DNA from: an uncultured Muribaculaceae bacterium
Lineage (GTDB): Bacteria > Bacteroidota > Bacteroidia > Bacteroidales > Muribaculaceae
NCBI GenBank assembly: GCA_944321725.1
Contig: CALUMI010000007.1
Coordinates: 23,993-87,992 of the forward strand
Direction: 5' to 3'
Length of the DNA stretch: 64,000 nt
Both the position numbers and the translations under genes were made by a program. Within the stretch, counting starts at the first letter, position 1. Each line of letters starts with the position of its first letter. A model generated the notes under the pieces. The model did no database searches. It saw only the letters and a program-made list of their open reading frames with translations, and was not told the origin of the DNA. Positions 54,803 through 64,000 of this stretch are shown here, one piece after another.

Positions 54803-57800
54803 ATGAAAAGAATTTTAGGATTGGACTTGGGACCCAACAGCATCGGCTTCGCCACTGTGATAATCGATGGAGAAAATTCGCATATTGAATTGGCCAACAG
54901 CCGAATAATACCAATGGATGCGGCTAAATTAAGCGATTTTGAAAAAGGCGCGCCACAATCACAGACCCACGACAGAACAATGAGCCGCGGTGTGCGCCGG
55001 CTTATCGAGCGCGTCAAATTGCGCCGCGAACGCGCTTTGCTCATTCTAAATCATTTAGGATGGCTTCCGGAGCACTTCGCGAAAGGCATAGATTTTTCCG
55101 GCAAAGGAGCAAAACTTGATTACGACACCGAACCTAAAATCGCATGGCAACCGTGCCAAGACAATAAACATCAATTCTTCTTCAAAGAAGCATTCCAAGA
55201 AATGCTTAATGATTTACGCGCCACAAATCCAACGGCTTTTCCGCTTGACAAAAAAGTGCCATACGATTGGACTATCTACTACCTGAGGAAAAAAGCTCTT
55301 ACCCGAAAAGTATCGAAATACGAGCTTGCTTGGATAATCCTTAATTTCAATCAAAAACGTGGCTACAACGAGTTACGCGGAGAGCTTGAAAATGACTCCG
55401 GCAAACAAGAAGAATATTATGCGCTGAAAGTAATAAATGTTGAAGCTGCCGAGAAAGGCAAAGGGAACAATGTATGGTACAATCTGACACTTGAAAACGG
55501 CTGGGTTTACAAACGGCAAAGCGCAATTCCCCTATTCGAATGGGAAGATACAGTAAGAGAATTTATCGTTTCCACCGATTTAAACAAAGACGGCACACCT
55601 AAATTAGACAAAGAAGGCAACGTAAAGCGAAGTTTTCGCGCACCGAAAGAAGACGATTGGGCACTGAAGAAGAAACGTACAGAATCCGACATCAAAAAAT
55701 CAGGCAAAACAGTAGGAACCTACATCTACGACACATTGGCCAACAACCCTTCACAAAAAATCAAAGGCAAGCTCGTAAGCGTAGTAGAACGGAAATTCTA
55801 CAAACAAGAACTTCTGCAAATCCTGCAAAAACAAGCAGAATTTTATAGTGAGCTCAAAGATGAGCAAGTTTACATGGAGTGCGTCAAATTACTATACAAA
55901 AGCAACGGGCAATATCGGCAAAGCATTGCCGGCAAAGACCTTGTTTACCTTTTCACGGAAAACATAATTTTCTATCAGCGTCCTTTAAAGTCAAAGAAAT
56001 CGTTGATAGCCGATTGTCCGTTAGAGCATTATTCATTTGCAAAAGACGGGAAAGAAACATTTATGCCCGTAAAGTGCATCGCCAAATCCAACCCGCTGTT
56101 CCAAGAATTCCGGTTATGGCAACTCGTAGACAATCTGAGAATAATTAAACGCGAAAAAGAAATCAACGGTAAATTATTCCTGAATGTGGATGCCACCCCA
56201 GAATTCATTCCTGACGGCAATAAAAAAGCCGAGTTATTTGAATTGCTCGACAACAAAAAAGAAATTGACCAAAAAGGATTTCTAAAAGTACTTAAACTCA
56301 ACGATAAAGAGTACCGTTGGAACTATGTTGAAGATAAAAAATATCCATGCAACGAAACACGCAGCCAATTTCTGTCGCTGCTCGACAAAGCAGGCATCGA
56401 CAATTCTTATCTCACTAAAACCGCAGAAATGGAATTGTGGCACATCCTGTATTCCAACGCGACAAAAGATGATTCCATAAAGGCTTTAAGCGGCTATGCC
56501 AAGAAAAAAGCATTGCCTGATCAATTTGTAGAGGTATTCGGCAATGCCAAACCTTTCAAAAAGGATTACGGCTCTTTTTCAAAAAAGGCCATAAAACGAT
56601 TGCTTCCGCTGATGCGTTCCGGCAAATATTGGAATGAGAATGCCATTGACCCGAAAACACGAGGGCGCATTGAGAGCATCATCACCGGGGAAACCGACAA
56701 TACAATTTCACCACAAGCAAGGGAACAAGTTGCCAAAGCCGGTCTGAAAGGCATGGCAGATTTTTCGTCACTGCCACTGCATTTGGCAAGCTATGTCGTA
56801 TATGACCGCCATTCGGAAAATGCCGATGCCACAAAATGGCACTCACCGGACGACATCGACCGCTTTTTGAAGCAGTTTAAACAGCATTCACTGCGCAACC
56901 CGATAGTGGAGCAAGTCATTTTGGAAACATTGCGCACCATACGCGACATTTGGCGGCAAACCGGCGATTTCGACGAAATCCACGTTGAGCTAAGCAGAGA
57001 TATGAAAAACACCGCCGAAAAGCGCAAGAGCATGACACAAAAAATCCTCGACAATGAAAACACAAATCTCCGCATAAAAGCTTTGCTTACTGAATTTCTA
57101 AATCCGGACTGCCATATCGACAACGTCAGACCGCAATCTCCGTCACAACAAGAGAAACTGAGGATTTATGAAGAAGGCGTTCTTTCAGAAGAAGCCGGAA
57201 ACATACCCGACGACATAGCGGCAATCATACGCGGCTTCAATGAAAGCGACATAAAGAAACGCCCTACGCACAGCGATGTGATACGCTACAAATGTTGGCT
57301 CGAACAAAAATACCGCTCCCCTTACACCGGCCATATAATCCCTCTTGGTAAACTTTTCACACCGGAATACGAAATAGAGCATATAATTCCTCAAGCGCTG
57401 TATTTCGACGACTCGCTTTCAAACAAAGTGATTTGCGAAACAGCCGTTAACAAAGACAAAGGCAAACGATTGGCCTATAACTACATAAAAGAATGTGGCG
57501 GTAAAGTTATCGACTTGGGAGCAAACCGCACAGTCGAGCTCCTAAAAATCAACGATTACGAAACCATTGTGAAAAGCGGTTATCCTGAAAACAAGAAAAA
57601 GAAACTGCTTGCAACTGAAATACCGGACTCATTCTCTGAGCGGCAACTAAACGACGCCCGATATATAAGCCGTTACGTAATGCAACTGCTTTCCAATATT
57701 GTGCGTACCACTGACAAATACGGCAATTATGAACAAGAATCTACTTCGAAAAACGTAATACCTTGCAGCGGTAAAATAACCAATACGCTGAAACGCCAAT

Positions 57801-59287
57801 GGGGTATTAATGATGTGTGGAACCGCATAATAGCGCCACGCTTCCAACGGCTCAACGAACTGCACGGCGACAACAGCTTCGGCGAATGGTGTAACACCGA
57901 CGGCAAACGGTTTTTCAGAATAAACGTGCCTTTCCAACTGAAACGCGGATTTTCCACCAAACGCATCGACCATCGCCATCACGCAATGGACGCAATCATT
58001 ATTGCCTGCGCAAACCGCAACATAGTCAACTACCTTAACAACGTAGAAGCCAAAAGCGAAAACAAGCGCATCGACCTCCGCAACCTGATATGCCACAAAG
58101 GAAAGGGCCAAGAAGGCAACTATGAGTTTGTAATCAACAAGCCGTGGGCCACGTTTACAGAAGATGTGCAATCAGCCATAAACAGCATGGCTGTCAGCAT
58201 TAAAAACAACATTCGCATAATCAACCGCACTAAAAACAACTATCAAAAAATTGTCAACGGCAAAAAGCAGTTTGCTGAACAAGAAAAAGGAGACCAATGG
58301 GCTATACGCAAACCGCTGCACAAAGATTCTTATTTCGGTTTGATAAATGTGCGAAAAGAAAAGGACGTCAATTTGCCAATCGCCGTTGCAAAACCGGAAA
58401 TGATAATCGACAAACAATTAAAGTCCGTAATAAAATCACTGAAAGCGGAGGGCAAAGACGACAAACGCATAATCTCAACCCTTAAAAACACGTATGGCGA
58501 CAAAATCAAGAAAGTACGTGTGTACTATTTCACCAACGACACAAACGAAAAGTTAGTGGCGAAACGAGAGTTGTTGAATGCTGAATTCAACCGTAAAAAA
58601 ATAAGAGATAAAATAACCGATAGGTGTATACAAAAAATTCTGCTTAAGCATCTTGAAGAAAACAACGATGACCCACAAATAGCATTTTCTCCGGAAGGCA
58701 TCGAAAAAATGAATGAAAACATTATACGATTAAACGGAGGCAAACCGCATAAACCTATTTATAGACTACGAGTTTCTGAAACGTTGGGAATGAAATTCAA
58801 TGTAGGTACAAAAGGACATAAAAAAGAAAAATTCGTGGAAGCCGCCAAAGGTACAAATCTGTATTTTGCAATCTACAAATCTCCATCCGGCGAGCGAAGC
58901 TATCAGACCATACCACTGAATATAGTAATCGAACGGTTGAAACGTGGTTGGACTCCTGTTCCCGAACAGGATGAAAAAGGCAATCCTCTGCTATTCTCTT
59001 TTTCGCCAAACGATTTTGTATATGTCCCGACTCCCGACGAAATAGAGTCAGGAACAATAAGTCTGCCAATCGACAACTCCCGAATTTACAAGATGGTATC
59101 AGCCAACAAAAAAGAGTGTTATTTTATACCTGCTAGCATTGCCGCTCCAATCGAACAGACAACGGAACTCGGCTCAAACAACAAGGCTGAAAAAGCATGG
59201 ACAGGAGAAATGATAAAGTCAATCTGCATACCAATCAATATCGACCGGCTCGGCAACATTTCATTATTGACAAATAAAACACTTTAA
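54803..59287 (+). CDS. cas9: CRISPR-associated endonuclease Cas9, type II-C, long form
   Basis: RNA-guided DNA nuclease, 1494 residues. Nuclease motifs are complete: RuvC-I with Asp8 (MKRILGLDLGPNSIG); arginine-rich bridge helix about 57-80 (MSRGVRRLIERVKLRRERALL); RuvC-II with Glu729 (EIHVELSRDMKNTAEKR); HNH with His860 (YEIEHIIPQALYFDDSLSNK); RuvC-III with His1060 and Asp1063 (DHRHHAMDAIIIACANR). The alpha-helical recognition lobe lies between about 90 and 700, and the wedge and PAM-interacting region after about 1150. The length is at the upper end for II-C, as in other Bacteroidetes. Neighbours are cas1 and cas2 only, without csn2 or cas4. PAM preference cannot be read from sequence. Confidence 0.98.
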   Translation: MKRILGLDLGPNSIGFATVIIDGENSHIELANSRIIPMDAAKLSDFEKGAPQSQTHDRTMSRGVRRLIERVKLRRERALLILNHLGWLPEHFAKGIDFSGKGAKLDYDTEPKIAWQPCQDNKHQFFFKEAFQEMLNDLRATNPTAFPLDKKVPYDWTIYYLRKKALTRKVSKYELAWIILNFNQKRGYNELRGELENDSGKQEEYYALKVINVEAAEKGKGNNVWYNLTLENGWVYKRQSAIPLFEWEDTVREFIVSTDLNKDGTPKLDKEGNVKRSFRAPKEDDWALKKKRTESDIKKSGKTVGTYIYDTLANNPSQKIKGKLVSVVERKFYKQELLQILQKQAEFYSELKDEQVYMECVKLLYKSNGQYRQSIAGKDLVYLFTENIIFYQRPLKSKKSLIADCPLEHYSFAKDGKETFMPVKCIAKSNPLFQEFRLWQLVDNLRIIKREKEINGKLFLNVDATPEFIPDGNKKAELFELLDNKKEIDQKGFLKVLKLNDKEYRWNYVEDKKYPCNETRSQFLSLLDKAGIDNSYLTKTAEMELWHILYSNATKDDSIKALSGYAKKKALPDQFVEVFGNAKPFKKDYGSFSKKAIKRLLPLMRSGKYWNENAIDPKTRGRIESIITGETDNTISPQAREQVAKAGLKGMADFSSLPLHLASYVVYDRHSENADATKWHSPDDIDRFLKQFKQHSLRNPIVEQVILETLRTIRDIWRQTGDFDEIHVELSRDMKNTAEKRKSMTQKILDNENTNLRIKALLTEFLNPDCHIDNVRPQSPSQQEKLRIYEEGVLSEEAGNIPDDIAAIIRGFNESDIKKRPTHSDVIRYKCWLEQKYRSPYTGHIIPLGKLFTPEYEIEHIIPQALYFDDSLSNKVICETAVNKDKGKRLAYNYIKECGGKVIDLGANRTVELLKINDYETIVKSGYPENKKKKLLATEIPDSFSERQLNDARYISRYVMQLLSNIVRTTDKYGNYEQESTSKNVIPCSGKITNTLKRQWGINDVWNRIIAPRFQRLNELHGDNSFGEWCNTDGKRFFRINVPFQLKRGFSTKRIDHRHHAMDAIIIACANRNIVNYLNNVEAKSENKRIDLRNLICHKGKGQEGNYEFVINKPWATFTEDVQSAINSMAVSIKNNIRIINRTKNNYQKIVNGKKQFAEQEKGDQWAIRKPLHKDSYFGLINVRKEKDVNLPIAVAKPEMIIDKQLKSVIKSLKAEGKDDKRIISTLKNTYGDKIKKVRVYYFTNDTNEKLVAKRELLNAEFNRKKIRDKITDRCIQKILLKHLEENNDDPQIAFSPEGIEKMNENIIRLNGGKPHKPIYRLRVSETLGMKFNVGTKGHKKEKFVEAAKGTNLYFAIYKSPSGERSYQTIPLNIVIERLKRGWTPVPEQDEKGNPLLFSFSPNDFVYVPTPDEIESGTISLPIDNSRIYKMVSANKKECYFIPASIAAPIEQTTELGSNNKAEKAWTGEMIKSICIPINIDRLGNISLLTNKTL

Positions 59288-59301
59288 TAAGCATTAACCG
59301 T

Positions 59302-59335
59302 AAGCCACTTTTCTGCACAAAGGGAAAAGTGGCTT
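59302..59335 (+). terminator. hairpin between cas9 and cas1
   Basis: AAGCCACTTTTC (59302-59313) pairs perfectly with GAAAAGTGGCTT (59324-59335), 12 bp, 10-base loop. Only a short T4 follows a few bases later, so it could be a weak terminator or a processing or stabilising structure that lowers cas1-cas2 relative to cas9. Confidence 0.55.
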
Positions 59336-59353
59336 CTAATTTTCCATACCGCT

Positions 59354-60621
<1,268 letters not shown>

Positions 60622-60623
<2 letters not shown>

Positions 60624-60667
60624 AAAAATAGGAATCGGATTTTCAAGCAAAACCATATCCGATTCCC
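60622..60667 (-). terminator. leftward terminator at the trailer end of the array
   Basis: GGAATCGGAT (60631-60640) pairs perfectly with ATCCGATTCC (60657-60666). On the minus strand the stem is followed by TA and seven T (plus-strand A run 60622-60628), so it ends transcription arriving from the array just before it would run antisense into cas2. The A run begins inside the cas2 stop codon. The remaining 60668-60738 shows nothing. Confidence 0.8.
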
Positions 60668-60738
60668 ATAAAACAACTCTTTTTCTGTTCTTAAACAATC
60701 TTCCAACTATTGCAATTTCAGCGATTTACGCACACAAT

Positions 60739-63626
60739 GTTGTTTTCAATAGTTCAAAGATACTAATTTGTAAGCAAATCACAACGAAATGATATGAAAA
60801 CAGTTTTAGCAATTTGTTGTTTTCAATAGTTCAAAGATACTAATTTGTAAGCAAATCACAACGGAAAGATACTACTTTACTTTTGATTGAAAGTTGTTTT
60901 CAATAGTTCAAAGATACTAATTTGTAAGCAAATCACAACTGTTTCATTTGTCTGTTTCATTGTTGTATGTTGTTTTCAATAGTTCAAAGATACTAATTTG
61001 TAAGCAAATCACAACGTAATGCCGGTTCTACTGCTGCAGGTGTATGTTGTTTTCAATAGTTCAAAGATACTAATTTGTAAGCAAATCACAACAAAACTTC
61101 TGCATATGATTATGCTATCCCTGTTGTTTTCAATAGTTCAAAGATACTAATTTGTAAGCAAATCACAACGGTGACCCAGCCGTACCATCGGCGCACCTGG
61201 TTGTTTTCAATAGTTCAAAGATACTAATTTGTAAGCAAATCACAACAAAAGAATCCCACGTGTAGGTGAGTATTTGGTTGTTTTCAATAGTTCAAAGATA
61301 CTAATTTGTAAGCAAATCACAACTATGCCCGTTGTTTCAATGTTTCATTGTTCGTTGTTTTCAATAGTTCAAAGATACTAATTTGTAAGCAAATCACAAC
61401 TTATTAGGAATAATCTCATTGATTTTCTCGTTGTTTTCAATAGTTCAAAGATACTAATTTGTAAGCAAATCACAACGGGAGAGCAGGCACAGCCGGGCAA
61501 GGTTGGGTTGTTTTCAATAGTTCAAAGATACTAATTTGTAAGCAAATCACAACGGATTGCAAGACAAAACATTGTAAATACGGTTGTTTTCAATAGTTCA
61601 AAGATACTAATTTGTAAGCAAATCACAACCAGGTCGCCGAGCGACGAGCCGCTCATTTCGTTGTTTTCAATAGTTCAAAGATACTAATTTGTAAGCAAAT
61701 CACAACTTACTTCTATGATAAGGAAGAAAGTAATAAGTTGTTTTCAATAGTTCAAAGATACTAATTTGTAAGCAAATCACAACCTGCCAACAGCAGCACA
61801 AACGCCGCTGACAGTTGTTTTCAATAGTTCAAAGATACTAATTTGTAAGCAAATCACAACCGGTGAATTGGAACACTTTCTTCTTGGCCAGTTGTTTTCA
61901 ATAGTTCAAAGATACTAATTTGTAAGCAAATCACAACATATTGGTCCTTTCAGTTTCTCTCGTAAAAGTTGTTTTCAATAGTTCAAAGATACTAATTTGT
62001 AAGCAAATCACAACCATACGGGGGAAAAGGTTTGTTTGTGAATAGTTGTTTTCAATAGTTCAAAGATACTAATTTGTAAGCAAATCACAACCGGCTTGAA
62101 CTTCTCTACGAAAGCGTCATAGGTTGTTTTCAATAGTTCAAAGATACTAATTTGTAAGCAAATCACAACTAACGCTTATTTCAATTCTAATATAACTGTG
62201 TTGTTTTCAATAGTTCAAAGATACTAATTTGTAAGCAAATCACAACATGTTGCGGGATATGTTAATAGCTCTGCTGGTTGTTTTCAATAGTTCAAAGATA
62301 CTAATTTGTAAGCAAATCACAACGGAATTTCTGATCGTCTGTATAAAAAGAAAGTTGTTTTCAATAGTTCAAAGATACTAATTTGTAAGCAAATCACAAC
62401 CTGTTTCATTTACTTGTTTCATTGCTATAAGTTGTTTTCAATAGTTCAAAGATACTAATTTGTAAGCAAATCACAACATGTATTGCAGCTCCGTCAGGTT
62501 GAATTCCGTTGTTTTCAATAGTTCAAAGATACTAATTTGTAAGCAAATCACAACTATAATCGTAAATAGGTATTACAAAAAGATGTTGTTTTCAATAGTT
62601 CAAAGATACTAATTTGTAAGCAAATCACAACTGCCATACATATTATATTGCTTGTTAAAAAGTTGTTTTCAATAGTTCAAAGATACTAATTTGTAAGCAA
62701 ATCACAACGGTTGTCGGGATAAGCGAGATTGACCGCTAGTTGTTTTCAATAGTTCAAAGATACTAATTTGTAAGCAAATCACAACTGCGAGTCCGTTTTG
62801 CCTTGCATAAGTGAGTTGTTTTCAATAGTTCAAAGATACTAATTTGTAAGCAAATCACAACACCCTGAGTCAAAGATGCTCTTAATGCTTGTTGTTTTCA
62901 ATAGTTCAAAGATACTAATTTGTAAGCAAATCACAACTTCATATCACTTCTTCTTTATGCTTTTGAGTTGTTTTCAATAGTTCAAAGATACTAATTTGTA
63001 AGCAAATCACAACGAGAATAAACTAAATCTATTGAATTAGTTGTTGTTTTCAATAGTTCAAAGATACTAATTTGTAAGCAAATCACAACGCAGGAAACAT
63101 TACGGCGTTATCTTGCAAGTTGTTTTCAATAGTTCAAAGATACTAATTTGTAAGCAAATCACAACGATTGAGCGTTATTGTCCGTTGTCCGCTTTGTTGT
63201 TTTCAATAGTTCAAAGATACTAATTTGTAAGCAAATCACAACTCCAAAGCGAGCAGATGAAAACTTGGGTTGGTTGTTTTCAATAGTTCAAAGATACTAA
63301 TTTGTAAGCAAATCACAACGTCCTTTTAGTTTCTCAAGAAAAAATTAAAGTTGTTTTCAATAGTTCAAAGATACTAATTTGTAAGCAAATCACAACTTTT
63401 GATTGAAAAAGGGCGCACAGCCTTTGGTTGTTTTCAATAGTTCAAAGATACTAATTTGTAAGCAAATCACAACACTACAAAGATAATGCTATTATTTTTA
63501 ATAGTTGTTTTCAATAGTTCAAAGATACTAATTTGTAAGCAAATCACAACTGTCTGACTCAATGAAACAGACAGCAGTTGTTGTTTTCAATAGTTCAAAG
63601 ATACTAATTTGTAAGCAAATCACAAC
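60739..63626 (-). CRISPR. CRISPR array, 38 repeats of 47 nt, 37 spacers (type II-C)
   Basis: Repeat on the plus strand starts GTTGTTTTCAATAGTTC and ends GTAAGCAAATCACAAC; all 38 copies look identical. Starts run from 60739 to 63580 at 76-78 base intervals. Spacers are mostly 30 nt, with several of 29 and one of 31 (62092-62122). The tracrRNA shows that crRNA is the minus-strand product, in which the repeat begins GTTGTGATTTGC and contains TATCTTTG. The leader is therefore the right end (63627 onward) and the oldest spacers are next to cas2. The repeat is very close to the one I recall for Bacteroides fragilis II-C systems. Several spacers are related to each other in pairs. Spacer targets were not searched. 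Confidence 0.99.
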
Positions 63627-63749
63627 ATTTTCAACACAAATATAACACATAAAATGTAACTACAAAAATTGTTGCAACAAAAAGTGTACATACACATTTT
63701 GTAACATTTAGCCAGTAAGTGCTTTTTCTATAAAAATATTGAGGAAAAA
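63627..63749. promoter_or_regulatory. CRISPR leader with promoter and nested palindromes
   Basis: AT-rich leader. Minus-strand promoter into the array: TTTG (63666-63663), 18 bases, TATATTTG (63644-63637). Palindromes: TTGTTGCAACAA (63669-63680, perfect), GTGTACATACAC (63684-63695, perfect arms), and outer arms AAATGTAAC (63652-63660) with GTAACATTT (63701-63709, one mismatch). They could be operator or integration-host-type sites. Confidence 0.55.
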
Positions 63750-63782
63750 GTTGAATAACCACAAGGAGTTTTCGTATCTTTG
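63750..63782 (+). promoter_or_regulatory. promoter of the XRE gene
   Basis: GTTG (63750-63753), 21 bases, TATCTTTG (63775-63782). Full -7 match; the ATG lies 42 bases downstream. Divergent from the CRISPR leader promoter. Confidence 0.6.
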
Positions 63783-63824
63783 TATAAACAATATTTTATT
63801 AGTTATGCAAATAATTGTTAGTTT

Positions 63825-64000
63825 ATGAATAATATAATGTCGTTTAATCTATCAACCCCGAATGATGTGGCGAAGCAAATTGCCACAAGAGTAAAAGCAC
63901 GGAGATTGGAGTTAAATCTAACACAAGAAGGCATAGCTACAAGAGCCGGCCTCAAGTTTGCTACTTACCGTCGGTTTGAACAGACTGGGGAAATATCTTT
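63825..64000 (+). CDS. XRE-family (HipB-like) transcriptional regulator, partial
   Basis: Fifty-eight codons are visible before the window ends. The protein begins MNNIMSFNLSTPNDVAKQIA and contains a helix-turn-helix (about residues 33-52: LTQEGIATRAGLKFATYRRF) followed by FEQTGEIS. This resembles Bacteroidetes HipB-type antitoxins or regulators that precede HipA kinase toxin genes; whether hipA follows cannot be seen. A second in-frame ATG four codons later (63837) is equally possible. It is divergent from the CRISPR array and separated from it only by the palindrome-rich leader. Confidence 0.75.
   Translation, partial: MNNIMSFNLSTPNDVAKQIATRVKARRLELNLTQEGIATRAGLKFATYRRFEQTGEIS

Noticed and set aside
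60739..63626. Array transcribed on the plus strand, away from cas2
   Set aside because: The tracrRNA with its terminator is clearly on the minus strand and pairs only with minus-strand repeat RNA. The leader promoter and trailer terminator also point left.

Overview
The window looks like a chromosome segment of a gut-type member of the Bacteroidales, most likely near the Muribaculaceae. The evidence is a SusC/SusD polysaccharide utilisation locus, a protein with a type IX secretion C-terminal tail, DUF4251/DUF4199/DUF4493 proteins, many lipoproteins, few Shine-Dalgarno sequences, and repeated promoters of the Bacteroides primary sigma-factor type (TTTG near -33, TAnnTTTG near -7). The family-level placement is an inference.

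Layout. 1-8.5 kb is housekeeping: trkA (cut by the window edge), dxs and a small membrane protein on the minus strand; a thioesterase and dprA on the plus strand; then a phosphoesterase, a DUF3316-like protein and topoisomerase IV subunit A on the minus strand. 8.6-19.1 kb, plus strand: glycyl-tRNA synthetase, a LemA-FKBP-S41 set of envelope lipoproteins, an OmpA-family protein, a type IX sorted protein, an MFS transporter, and serC-serA. 19.2-31.8 kb, minus strand: a utilisation locus (SusC, SusD, GH43-like, GH144, GH3, GH172/DUF2961, GH30) whose enzyme set points to a beta-glucan, probably beta-1,2-glucan. Its GH30 gene has lost the catalytic middle of the enzyme. 32.4-41.9 kb, minus strand: valS, an AT-rich islet of two lipoproteins and an ExoX-C-repeat protein, a GH20 hexosaminidase, a low-molecular-weight tyrosine phosphatase and a GHL10 enzyme. 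42.1-54.1 kb, plus strand: a DUF4493/PCMD lipoprotein, a RseC-like protein followed by rnfBCDGEA, a coiled-coil protein, a broken SMR transporter gene, a Fic protein, bioB, and DUF4199 and DUF4251 proteins.

54.6-63.8 kb is a complete type II-C CRISPR-Cas locus: tracrRNA (minus strand), cas9 (1494 codons, all nuclease residues present), cas1, cas2, and an array of 38 identical 47-nt repeats with 37 spacers. The tracrRNA shows that crRNAs must come from the minus strand, from the array end next to a HipB-like XRE gene back towards cas2. In that orientation every repeat contains a near-consensus Bacteroides promoter (GTTG, 19 nt, TATCTTTG). Each spacer may therefore have its own promoter, as known for Neisseria and Campylobacter II-C arrays but here in the Bacteroidetes promoter language. 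The tracrRNA promoter is embedded in sequence that resembles a decayed, inverted repeat copy. This is the most interesting part of the window.

No tRNA, rRNA, insertion sequence or integrase was found.
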